Of a stretch of DNA of 64,000 nt, positions 29,653-40,000 are shown in pieces. How positions within the stretch are numbered: position 1 is the stretch's first letter; each line of letters begins with the position of its first letter. The notes under the pieces were generated by a model. That model saw only the letters and a program-made list of their open reading frames with translations. It had not been told where the DNA came from and did not search any database. Position numbers and translations under genes: made by a program. The stretch comes from Neolewinella xylanilytica. GTDB lineage: Bacteria; Bacteroidota; Bacteroidia; Chitinophagales; Saprospiraceae. The DNA lies in NCBI RefSeq assembly GCF_002934605.1, contig NZ_PTJC01000005.1, forward strand, positions 558,001 through 622,000, written 5' to 3'.

Positions 29653-32013
29653 CTATTCGTAGTAGCCGTAGCCGTACCCGTAAGAAGCTTTCGGGTTAAT
29701 TCCGTTGATGACCATGTTCAAGCGGGGCAGTTTGCCCGTCTCGATGATTTCCGTGATGTAGTTGACGCTCTTCTTAGGCGTGACACCGACGCGGACCATA
29801 AACAGCGTAACGTTGATGTAGTCTTTCATGAGCAGACCGTCAGTGACGACGCCGACCGGCGGAGCGTCCAAAATGATCACGTCGAAATCTTGCCGCAAGC
29901 GGTGGATCAGATTTCCCATCCGGCCGTCCATCAGCAGCTCCGTCGGGTTCGGTGGGATGGGGCCGCTCGCTATGAGATGGAGTCCCTCCTGCACGGTAGG
30001 CTTGATGACGTCTTCGTAGGAAGCCTGTCCGATCAGGTAATTAGAAAGGCCGACCTGGTTGGTGGGGTCGTCCGATTTGGATACCATCGTGGCCAACTTC
30101 GGCTTGCGCATGTCCAAACCCACGACCACTACCCGTTTTTTTGACAGCGCCAGCGCGGCTGACAGGTTCGAGGCAATGAAGCTCTTTCCTTCGCCGCTCA
30201 CGCTGGAGGTGACCATAATCACCGACGGCTGATCGGCGGGCAGCATGAAGCCCAGGTTGGTGCGGAGCAAGCGGAAAGCCTCCGCCACTCCGTTGCGGCT
30301 ATTCTGGGTGACCACGATGGAGCCATGATCCTTGCTTTGGGTGATCCGGCCGACCACCGGGTAGGGGAACACCTTCATGATTTCCTTCTCGGTGCCGAGC
30401 TTGGTGCCCAGCACCTCCCGCAGAAAGATCGTACCGCCGGGTACGATCAACCCCACGCCGAAGGCGAACAGGTAGATCATCGTTTTATTTGGGCTGACCG
30501 GGTTCGGGCTGCTGGAGGCGCGGTCGATGATGCGGGTGTTCGGGGTCTGCGCGGCGATCGTAATGGCCGCTTCCTCCCGCTTTTCCATCAGGAAGATGAA
30601 GAGGTTCTGCTTGATCTCCTGTTGCCGCATGATCTGCAACAACCGCTTCTCGTTGGCGGGAAGCCGGTTCATCTGCGCCTGCAGCGGGGCTATCCGCTCC
30701 TCGATCTTGGTAGCGCGTTCGTTGGTTTCCCGAAGAATGGAATTGATGCTGCGGAGGAGACTCTCCTTTAAGTTGTTCAGCTGCTCGCTAAAGGTCGCTA
30801 CCGTGGGGTGGGATTCGGTCACGAACTCCAGGCTCTGATCCCGCTCGTAAATAAGTTGGTTGTACTGGACGATCAGGTCCGACAGCACCCCGGAGATCAC
30901 CTCCGAAGCCAGGGGAAGGGGGTCGTAGCTATTTTCTTCCGTGAGGGTCCGCCGGACTTCCTCGACCAGTTCCCGGCGAATCTGTAGTTCGGCTAGTTGC
31001 GCATCCGCCTCGTTCATCTGGGAGAGGTAGTTCGAACCCTGGGTAGATAGGTCCACGCTGATGTTGGCGTTCTGCTTGAAGCTGGCAACGTTGCTTTCCA
31101 CTTCGTAGAGCTCGTCGGTAACGTATTCCAGGCGTTCTTCGATAAAGGCTACGGTCTGACCGCCCGTCTGCCTTTGCTCCTCCACAATCTGTTGCTCGTA
31201 CACCGCGACCAAGGCATTAAGAATGTCAGTCGCCTTTTCCGGGACGGGGTCGGTAATGCTTAGGCTGACAACCCCCGAGCTTTCCACTTGGGCTACGTAC
31301 AGACTGCGGTTGTAGCCCCCCGCTACGTCCGACGGCTTACGAACAATTATTTGGTAGATGTCGGGCTGACCGATAATGGAAGCCCCCTCCTCGATCGCCA
31401 GGAGGAACCGCCGGTTGCCGATCCGAAGGGGCTCGTCGTAGGAGACCGAAGCCGTATCGCCTTCGGAGCGGATCAGCGAAAAGGTGTTGGCATTGTCGAA
31501 GCGGACCATGACGCTTCCGTATACGATGGGCTCGTTGGCCGTGGCTGCGGTGGTCGTAACGGTATCCACCAGTAGCAGGCCGAATTGATCGGGTTTGTAG
31601 ATTTCTACGTCACGCACCGAACCCAGGTGAAAGTAGCTGATGTCGAGGCCCAGCAAATTGACCACCCGTTCCATCAGGTACTTTGAACGCAGCATGAAGA
31701 TCTCGTTGTCAATCTTGTAGGTATTCTCGAATCCGAGTTCCTGGGCGATGACATCCGTTGACAATCCCCCGCTGCTGGACTGCTCCTCGATCAGCATGGA
31801 GGTCTGGGCCTGATATACGGGCGTCGTGTAGCGCAGGTGCAGCCAGGCCAGAAAAAAGCAGATCCCTATCGCCAGGACGAACCAGTACCAGTTGCGGAGC
31901 ATCCGGTTAATTAGGGCCTCGAAATCCAGCTGGATCGCCGGAGCGAAGGGATTGGCCTGGGGGCCACCCGTCTTAAAATTGTGCGGCGCGAAGTCCTCTG
32001 GAATATTTTTCAT
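29653..32013 (-). CDS. Wzc-like chain-length regulator and BY-kinase
   Basis: A 786-residue inner-membrane protein that controls EPS chain length. A transmembrane helix at about 41-60 and another near 507-528 enclose a Wzz-type periplasmic domain with long coiled coils. The C-terminal bacterial tyrosine kinase domain has a Walker A region (SGEGKSFIASN), Walker A' (VVGLDMRKPKL) and Walker B (VIILDAPPVG). The protein ends in a tyrosine-rich cluster (YGYGYGYYE), a typical autophosphorylation tail. Wza lies 29 nt upstream and would form the outer-membrane channel it contacts. Confidence 0.94.
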   Translation of the reverse strand: MKNIPEDFAPHNFKTGGPQANPFAPAIQLDFEALINRMLRNWYWFVLAIGICFFLAWLHLRYTTPVYQAQTSMLIEEQSSSGGLSTDVIAQELGFENTYKIDNEIFMLRSKYLMERVVNLLGLDISYFHLGSVRDVEIYKPDQFGLLLVDTVTTTAATANEPIVYGSVMVRFDNANTFSLIRSEGDTASVSYDEPLRIGNRRFLLAIEEGASIIGQPDIYQIIVRKPSDVAGGYNRSLYVAQVESSGVVSLSITDPVPEKATDILNALVAVYEQQIVEEQRQTGGQTVAFIEERLEYVTDELYEVESNVASFKQNANISVDLSTQGSNYLSQMNEADAQLAELQIRRELVEEVRRTLTEENSYDPLPLASEVISGVLSDLIVQYNQLIYERDQSLEFVTESHPTVATFSEQLNNLKESLLRSINSILRETNERATKIEERIAPLQAQMNRLPANEKRLLQIMRQQEIKQNLFIFLMEKREEAAITIAAQTPNTRIIDRASSSPNPVSPNKTMIYLFAFGVGLIVPGGTIFLREVLGTKLGTEKEIMKVFPYPVVGRITQSKDHGSIVVTQNSRNGVAEAFRLLRTNLGFMLPADQPSVIMVTSSVSGEGKSFIASNLSAALALSKKRVVVVGLDMRKPKLATMVSKSDDPTNQVGLSNYLIGQASYEDVIKPTVQEGLHLIASGPIPPNPTELLMDGRMGNLIHRLRQDFDVIILDAPPVGVVTDGLLMKDYINVTLFMVRVGVTPKKSVNYITEIIETGKLPRLNMVINGINPKASYGYGYGYYE

Positions 32014-32042
32014 AGTGTTGTAACTAGGTTGCCGCCTCCGGC

Positions 32043-32831
32043 TTAATTCTTAATGACCAGGGTAAGGATCACGGAAGTAGCGATTGAGATCACCGGCCCG
32101 AGGTAGTTAATGAGCCGCTGGCCCGGATCGGAGACGGTAGCGGTTCTGGCCCGGATGGGATCGACGTATATAACGTCGTTTTGCTTCAGATAGTAGTACT
32201 CGGAGTTAAAGATGCTGTCATCCTGGAGGCTAATTCTTTGATAACTCCGCACGCCGGCTTCCTCGCGTACTACCAGAATATTATCCCGGTTGGCGTAGTC
32301 GGTCAGGTCGCCGGCCATGCCGAGCGCTTCCAGGATCGTCACCCGGGAGTTCGGCATCGTAATGACACCAGGGGCGAATACTTCCCCCAAAATGGTGACC
32401 TTAAAGTTAAGGAACCGCACGTTGACAACCGGGTCGCGGAGGTATTCCCGCAAACGGCCCCGGATTAGGAATTGCAGCGACTCCAACGTTTGCCCCGCCG
32501 CTTCGATACGCCCTAACAGGGGCAGGTCGATGTAGCCGTCTTCATCCACCAAGTAACCCTGGAATAGCTGGATGTTCTGCGAGCTAGCCTGGGAAGCACT
32601 GGCCATTTGGGTCGTTTGGTTGAACGGCATGGCTGCCTCCGGATTGACGCTTTCCACATCGATGCGGAGCAAGTCCTTCGGTTGAATTTGCAATTCGACC
32701 TTGTTGTCGATCTGCTCGGTCTTGTTGGCGGTAACGGGTACCTCCTGAAAGTTTCGCAATTCTTCGTAGGATACACAACCGGTAAGGCTACCCAGCAGGT
32801 AGAGGGCCAGAAAAACGATAGGCAGTCTCAT
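32043..32831 (-). CDS. Wza-like outer-membrane polysaccharide export lipoprotein
   Basis: A 262-residue protein starting MRLPIVFLALYLLGSLTGC, a lipoprotein signal with the lipobox LTGC. The polysaccharide export (Poly_export) domain follows with LRIDVESVNPEAAMPF, then a SLBB-type domain (VTILGEVFAPGVITMP, VTILEALGMAGDL). The C-terminal segment ends in a hydrophobic stretch (GPVISIATSVILTLVI) that could be a membrane helix. This is shorter than E. coli Wza but of usual size for Bacteroidota. It is the first gene of the EPS operon. The ATG at 32831 was preferred to a TTG six codons upstream. Confidence 0.92.
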   Translation of the reverse strand: MRLPIVFLALYLLGSLTGCVSYEELRNFQEVPVTANKTEQIDNKVELQIQPKDLLRIDVESVNPEAAMPFNQTTQMASASQASSQNIQLFQGYLVDEDGYIDLPLLGRIEAAGQTLESLQFLIRGRLREYLRDPVVNVRFLNFKVTILGEVFAPGVITMPNSRVTILEALGMAGDLTDYANRDNILVVREEAGVRSYQRISLQDDSIFNSEYYYLKQNDVIYVDPIRARTATVSDPGQRLINYLGPVISIATSVILTLVIKN

Positions 32832-32862
32832 GAAGTTAAGTTGTAGCAAGTGATCTCAGCGC

Positions 32863-32870
32863 CGAAATTA
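32863..32870 (-). promoter_or_regulatory. Possible secondary promoter close to wza
   Basis: TAATTTCG on the minus strand has one mismatch to TAnnTTTG and lies 31 nt before the wza ATG, similar to the carA spacing. No -33 element is seen. Confidence 0.25.
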
Positions 32871-33388
32871 GCGACTTATTAGCACGCCTTCGGCGTCCAT
32901 GTGTCGAAAGGACACAAGCTCGGGTGGTGTGAAAATGTGGAAAATGCCGAAATCTGGTTTGAAAGAACGGATGGCCCGTTCCGGATTTAGTTGGGGAATA
33001 CCGGCCGGAAGTCCGGCCGAAAAGGTATCTGATGGGTACAGGTAGCTTCCGTTGCCCGAAGGGCGAGCTGGTGATTTTAAAGCTGTCCGCCGAACGGTAA
33101 CGACGCGAGGTGAGGTCGGAGCGCCGGATTCACATAAGTGAAGGATGGCGCTCGTGGTACAAACGTTGATCTTGGTGTTAGTGGTGCAGAAACGTTGCCG
33201 TCTTCTGCGATCCTGGCCGAAACGGCAAAAGTGGGAATGATGTTTGCTACCCCCGGCAGGTGGTGATGCATGGATGTATTATTCTAGTGTGTTAGTCTGA
33301 GCTTCACCTGCTAAAAGGCAGGTCCACGATCAACCCGTGAGGCTACGGAAGTATCCGCTCGCTCACATTCCAGGAAATCTACGTGGTG

Positions 33389-33420
33389 CAAAGATAGAAT
33401 CAAATACGGACAGCTGCAAA
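33389..33420 (-). promoter_or_regulatory. Bacteroidota promoter for the EPS operon
   Basis: On the minus strand TTTG (33420-33417), a 20-nt spacer and TATCTTTG (33396-33389) match the -33/-7 consensus exactly. It points toward wza and would give a leader of about 555 nt before the ATG at 32831. Confidence 0.65.
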
Positions 33421-33451
33421 ATTACTCCCCGATTATGGGTAGGCTTCCGTA

Positions 33452-33468
33452 CGGCGGCGGGGCGCGGG
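33452..33468 (+). repeat. Dispersed GC-rich intergenic motif, copy 4
   Basis: CGGCGGCGGGGCGCGGG has two mismatches to the 17-bp consensus and lies about 30 bp upstream of the EPS -33 element, where a regulator could bind. Confidence 0.3.
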
Positions 33469-34062
33469 TGCCAGGGCGGTAACGGAAACGAAGGGAGCCT
33501 CGGATTGCCGGTAAAAGCCCGCGAAAACCAGCAGGCGACCTTTTTAGGGCTGGAACCGCTTGGGCCGTTCTTCTGCTGTGCCGCGCTTCTTAACGTTCGT
33601 ACCCCGGATGCGGTAGAACCTTATCGTGCACGGCCCGTTCTAACCATACGCTCTCTTTTGACGGCGCGTTCTCCTTTATCCTTCTTCATCGTTGTGGCGG
33701 ACCCTACGAAAAAATTTCGTTCCACTGTAACGGCACCCAAATTTTCCTGCATTGAATATCGAAACGGCGCCTTGGATTCCCTCTTGGAGGGGCATTCCCA
33801 TAAACGGTCTGATGGGCGACGTAAACGTATTCGGAATTATAAAATACACCTGCATCGGCTATGCAACCAATCTAAGTGTGATCTTTGCCGCGTATATTTT
33901 ATATCACCTTGAATACACCCGGCAACTTACCCTTTCGCGGGTAACTTTTCTACACTCGGAAAGCATAGACCCATTCGCCGGTAGTTTGATTTAGCATTTA
34001 TAGAGGCCCCGATTGGGCCACGCGTTTTGACACCAATTTTGCTCCGCACCTAGGTCCCTGCT

Positions 34063-37000
34063 ATGTGTGGTACGAAAACAGCACTAATGAACAACACTTT
34101 ACGTTTGGCGGTAGCCCTTCCGCTCCTGCTTATCACCCAGCTTCTAGGTAGCACCACTTCCCCCGAAGGCCATACCGCGTACCCCATCCCGGCGGCTGTC
34201 TGCGCGCCGATCAGTTCACTGGATTGTAGTGAGATCGGTGTGTCCTTGCCCGTAACGTTGTCGTTCAATGGTAACGGCGGCGGACTAGGCGATCGGAACG
34301 GTGATTTTACCGGCTTCACCATGGTGGAAGCCCCTTCTTTCAATGAGTTTCCTTCGGAGCCCTCCAATGCCGATATCCCCGGTTTCGAATCGGATCTGCT
34401 GGACGTTACCGCAGGCCGTCTGGTCGTCACCAGCACCAAGGGAACCCGCTACCTGATGCCGGTAGGTACGACGACCACCAACAACCAGGTGAACGCCTTG
34501 GGAGTAGGTTTCATCGCCCCCGGAAGTGTGTACAACGTAGCAGTCGACCTGGCTCAACCGGATTTCGCGGGTAGTGCCACCTCGGCAGACCAGCAAGCGG
34601 GTATCTGGTTCGGGCTGGACGAGGACCAGTACGTGCACGTGGCGCTGGTGAAGGTCACCGACAACTCCCAGCGGGTGCAACTACTCGTTGAGTCGCTGGA
34701 TCCAGCGGATCCCAACCGGGTAATTACTTCCGAAATCTTCTCGAATAGCTTTCAGACCAACAAGACCTCCATTCAACTGCGATTGGAACTGGACCCGGTG
34801 TTTGATCGGGTTAGCGCTTATTATTCGATCGATGGAGAAAACGAACTGCAGGTAGTAAACAGCCAGGGTGGTTTTCTGCCACTTCCCGCTTCGCTACAGG
34901 GGGGGATCGACCACGACGGCGATAACAGTACGGATAACTTGTCGTTTGCCGGAATTTATACCACCCACCGCCGCGCCGCCATCAACGAAGCCATCAGTTT
35001 CTCCTTCGATGAATTCTCGGTATCGGTCGAGGATTATACCCCTGGCTTGGTGTGGTCACCCGATCAGGTCAACTTCGACTTGGCGAAAGCCCAAACCGGA
35101 AAGTCTTTTACGGTAGACCTACGGACCAACGACGGCACCACCCCCAACATAGCCATTTCGAGCAATCCCACCAGTAGCAGCTGGCTTACGCTGCCCGCCA
35201 ATCCCCGTCTCGGCGAACTGCAATTTGCCATAAAATCCGGCATTCCGGTCGGACAATACAGTACCCGGATCACTGCCACGGCGAATGGGTACGTTACGGA
35301 CGAGCTAACCGTCACGGCAACCGTGAGCGACAAGAGTGGAATCCCGACCATCACCGGCAGTATCCCCGCCAACGGCGAGGACAACGTGTCGCTTACGACT
35401 TCCATTTCGGCCAACGAACTGTACTTGCCCAACGGTGATAACGGCATCTTCGGTATCGATAACCTGACGATCACCCAGCAGACGGTCAAACTCTTCCGCT
35501 TTGCGGATGGCATTGAAATTCCTTCGACCGTTAATGGTAGTGGGGGAGGTGATGCGATCAACCTTACGCCATCCATTCCCCTTGAGCCGAATACGACCTA
35601 TCGTTTCGTGATCGACGGGGTGACGGATCTCACCGGAGCAGCCTTTGAGCGGTTTGAGGCCGTTTTCACTACGGCCGCCGATGACACCGGCGCCAGTGGA
35701 GCCCTGGACGACGTCTCGTTTACCCGCGTCGGTGATGTAGCCACCGGTCATGGTTACTCTTCCCTCACGATCGGTCCGGACGGAAAGCTCTACGGCCTAC
35801 GCATCACCGGTACGATCGATCGGTGGAGCATTCAGGAGGAGAGCGGCGCGCTGGTGGATATGGAAACGATCACCACGCTCGAAGATGTTTACGGTAGCCG
35901 CGCCGCTATCGGTCTCGTTTTTGAACCGGGCTCCGACGCAAACAACCTTATTGCGTACGTAAGCCATGCCGACGGGGTGCTTAACAACGGTCCGCCCTGG
36001 AATGGTAAGATCAGCCAACTCTCCGGACCTAATTTAGGCACCGAAAAACTGGTGATCACCAATTTGCCCCGGTCGCGCCGGGATCACCTCATCAACGGCA
36101 TCGTGTTCGACCCCACGAACCCCCGTGCATTCTACTTCAACGTAGGCAGCAACACGGCCGGTGGCGAACCCGACGGCTCTTGGGGCTTCCGTAAGGAACG
36201 CCTGCTATCGGCAGCGACCCTGCGGATGGACCTAGATAAGCTGCCGGAATCGAAGTGGCCGTTGAATGCGAAAACGACCATGGATCAGGAGGCGATCAAC
36301 AACGTCGATACCAATTCCCCCACCCTCGGTGACGGAAACGGAACGTACTTCGAATCCGACCAGTCCTTCCCCGACGATGGTACCTATAACCCGTATTACA
36401 CCGAAGCTCCGCTGACCATTTTCGCCACCGGTATCCGGAATGCCTACGATCTGGTTTGGCATACAAACGGCCAGCTCTACATTCCGACCAACGGTACGGC
36501 CGGCGGTAGCAATACTCCCGCCTCCGTAGACGGGACGCGTCGGGTGAATGGAAACTACTACAACCATAGCGACCCGAGTGGGAAGTTCCCACCGGTGCCG
36601 GCCACCTTTAGCAACAATACCCAGCGAGATTTTCTCTTTCGGGTCGATCCGACTCGAGACGTCGGCTATTTCGGTCACCCCAATCCGATTCGCGGAGAGT
36701 ACGTCCTGAACCGGGGCCCGGTGGACGTTTCCGGTTACGGCAACAACGTGGCTCCCGATCCGAACTATCGTGGAATCGCTTACGATTTTGGATATAGCAA
36801 GTCGCCCAACGGAGCGATCGTCTACAAAAGCGATGCGGAGGGCGGCAAGCTTAAGGGAGCCATTCTGGTTTGCCGGTATTCCAACGGTAGCGATATTATG
36901 GCCCTGGTACCGAACGGTCCTAACGGTGATATCCTGACCACCAAGCTGGGTATCCCCGGTTTCAAGGACTTCGGCGACCCGCTTGACCTTACCGAAGATC

Positions 37001-40000
37001 CAAACAACGGGAACCTATACGTGTCTGACTTCGCCCGTCAATCCATCGTACTGCTGAAACCCAGCGATCAAAGCTCTCCCGAGCCCATTGTACAATTAAT
37101 TCCTTCGCCTACCCTGATTACCGAAGGAATTGCGGACGGAGTGGCGGAAAATCCCCAAACGGTCTTTCTCGTCAACGCCGGTAATGCTGCCTTGATCAAT
37201 CCGGTAGCAAGCCTATCGGGCCCCGATGCGGGTCAATTTTCGGTGAATACGTCATCCATTCCGGGTACACTCGATCCCAACAAGGCCGTCTCCATCTTCG
37301 TCACCTTCAATCCTACCACCGAAGGCCCGAAAGTGGCTACTCTTACGGTTGCTGGATCTAACTCACCGGTTTCCGCGCAGATTGAAATCCGGGGGCTAGG
37401 GAAAAAGGGAACAGGCGGGTCCAATGAACCTTCCCTGCAGCAAATTATCGATACCTACGGGTACGAGATCGACATTGCCGACGGCAACCCCTCGACCAAC
37501 CGCATCGATCTTCCAAGCGGAAAAGACTACAACGACCTGCTCGGTGACGAAGCCGGAATCCAGTATTTCCGGCGGGCCACCGACGGCCCGGTTACGGTCG
37601 AGGTGCTTGGCGTGTACGGTCCGGTGGACAAGAATCCCGTTACGGGCTTCGGATGGTACGAAAGTGGAATTAGCACTTCCACCGAAGAGTTATTTACGGT
37701 AGGCAACGTGCCCGCCAGCAACGGACAAACACTCACTCCCACCATTTCCGGCGCTACCGAGTTCAACCCAACTGCTGAGGTGTTTGGTTTTTACAGCCGG
37801 TGGCCGTCTTTCGCAGATCGCCAGGTTTTCCTGGAAGACGGGTTAAACACATTTGACGCCGCTACCCCGCACCATGTCCGGGTCTATGAGATTCCGGGGC
37901 AGGACAATACGTTCGTGTTGGCCTTTGAAGAACATACGAGTGGTTTCGATTACCAGGATATCGTCGTGGTCGTGCGTAACGTGGATCCAGCTTCCCTCAT
38001 ACTGGCCCCCGAAATAACCGCCGTCCCGGAGGAGATGATTTTCGAGGTTTCCGAACGCACGGGTGGCCCCCAATCCCAGACCAAACAGGTCGTTATCACG
38101 AACACGGGGAATGCCGTCTTGGAGATTTCCGGTGTAAGGATTGACGGACCTTACGCGAAGAATTATTCCTTCATCGGTCCCGGTGTGCTCACGCTCGCCC
38201 CCGATGCGTCCCAGACTTACAGTGTCACTTTCGACCCCCCCAATAACAATACCGAAAGCGATCGGGGTTACCAGGAGGCAAGCCTGACTTTCTCGACTAA
38301 TTCAGAAGGTAACCAGTTCAATCTGGGCCTCCACGGCCTCAAAAAGTGGGGACTGGAGGGAGGCGCCGAGCCACCCCTACAGGACGTGGTCAACACGCTT
38401 GGAATCGGCATCGATGTCGGATGGACCACGTTGAGTGACGACGTTTCTATTCCCGTGCGCGGGCAAGAGGTACAGGAACCTATTTTCGAAGCGGCCGGTG
38501 CCGGACCGGTAGGTATCCAGGTAGTGGCACGTTATGCTCCGGCCGGTGTCGTGCCTTACGGGTACTACACGAAACGCAACGGAGAAATCACGCTTAACCA
38601 ACTTGGGACTTTGGCCGATGGCCTTGCCGCGGCACAAACCCTATTCCCCCCCCGGGTTACTGGTGCCAACCAGTTTACGGTCAATACCAAAAACGGGTTT
38701 GGACTATACGTTAATCCGGGAGGTAGCTCCGGTGTACTCTACACCGAAGACGAATTAAATACCGGTGGGGTAGAACATCGTGCACGCGTTTACCCCGCCC
38801 GTGATCGTGACGGAAGGCTGGTGCCCAATAGCTACGTTATTGGTTTCGAGGAGGCCGAAAACGGTGATTACCAGGATTATCTGATCGTGATCACGAATGC
38901 CAGGGCCTACATTGCCCCCGAGCCTGCCCTGTCCTTTCTACCGCCATCGATTGATGTAGTGGCTACGGAAGGAAAATTGTCGAGCCCCTATACGGTTGCT
39001 TTGGAAGCAAACACCGACATCGATTCCGACGCCGTTCAGCTATCCAGTAGCGCCCCCTGGCTCGTATTGCCAGGAAGTTACACGTACGGCGAACTGATCG
39101 ACGTACGGGTTGACGCCTCTCAGCTCACGTTTGGCGTTTACGAAGCGGAAGTGACGGCAATTGCTTCCGGGTTTCAGTCTTCCGTATTGAACGTTACGGT
39201 TACCGTAAATCAACCGGATGCGGAAGGAACCATCAAAATTAATTTTCAGGACGACTCCTTTACGCCTCCGGGAGGTTACCTGGCTGACATTGGAGAAGCC
39301 TACGGACGGCGGGGTAACGGTTATACCTACGGCTGGATTAATCCGGCGACCCGTCGACCATCCAGTAATATCACGGGGGCCCGCGGTGACGAACGTGGGT
39401 TGTCCAACCTTAGCACCGATGCGGAGAAATTGTTACGCTCCTACAACCATTTGGACATGTTGGGGCAGAACAATCCGCACGATTGGGAGATTGAACTGCC
39501 AAACGGACTTTACCGGATTGAGCTAGCAGCCGGCGATCCGATTGCGTTTAATAGCTTGCATACCATCCGAGCGGAAGACTCGGTGCTGATCGACAACTTC
39601 ATTCCAGCCGTCGACTCCAAATTCGCGGTCGGGCTCGACACCGTCCGGGTGAATGACGGCAGGCTGACGCTGGATGACGTTGGTGCGCCCACTTTGGGGA
39701 ATACCAAGATCATCTACGTGGATATCGTCCCCGTCGATAGCAGCTCCTTCGAGCCGGCCATTTCTATTAATCTGCGTGGAAACCAAAACGACCAGGGTGC
39801 TTACTACGGCGAGGTATTGGTATCACTTTCTGCTGCGGATAAGTCCGGTAGCGGGGGCATTGACGCGTTAACTTATTCCCTTAACGGAGAAGCGCCAGTA
39901 GCTTATAACGAACCGTTCACCGTAGTTATTCCAGCGGGTCAATCTTTCACCAGCAACATCATCGAGGTTTCCGCGACCGACGCGCTTGGTAATTCCGGGA

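Larger units (their letters stand above)
32832..34062. other. 1.2-kb intergenic region between EPS operon and giant gene
   Basis: A divergent control region without a supported gene. The left half (32832-33388) would be the leader of the EPS operon and contains several hairpins: ACGCC/GGCGT near 32884-32896, TGTGTC/GACACA near 32900, CGGCCGG/CCGGCCG at 33002-33019, and ACCTGC/GCAGGT at 33306-33323. The EPS promoter lies at 33389-33420 and motif copy 4 at 33452-33468. The right half leads to the giant gene. Weak -7 candidates for that gene are TATATTTT (33893-33900) and CAATTTTG (34034-34041). Confidence 0.5.

Noticed and set aside
33077-33271. Open frame of 64 codons in the EPS leader, same strand as wza
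   Set aside because: It could be a leader peptide, but its composition is unremarkable and no start signal or conservation can be shown.
33337-33912. Open frame of about 190 codons on the plus strand in the control region
   Set aside because: No recognisable domain; it crosses the EPS promoter and motif copy 4 and lacks a promoter of its own.
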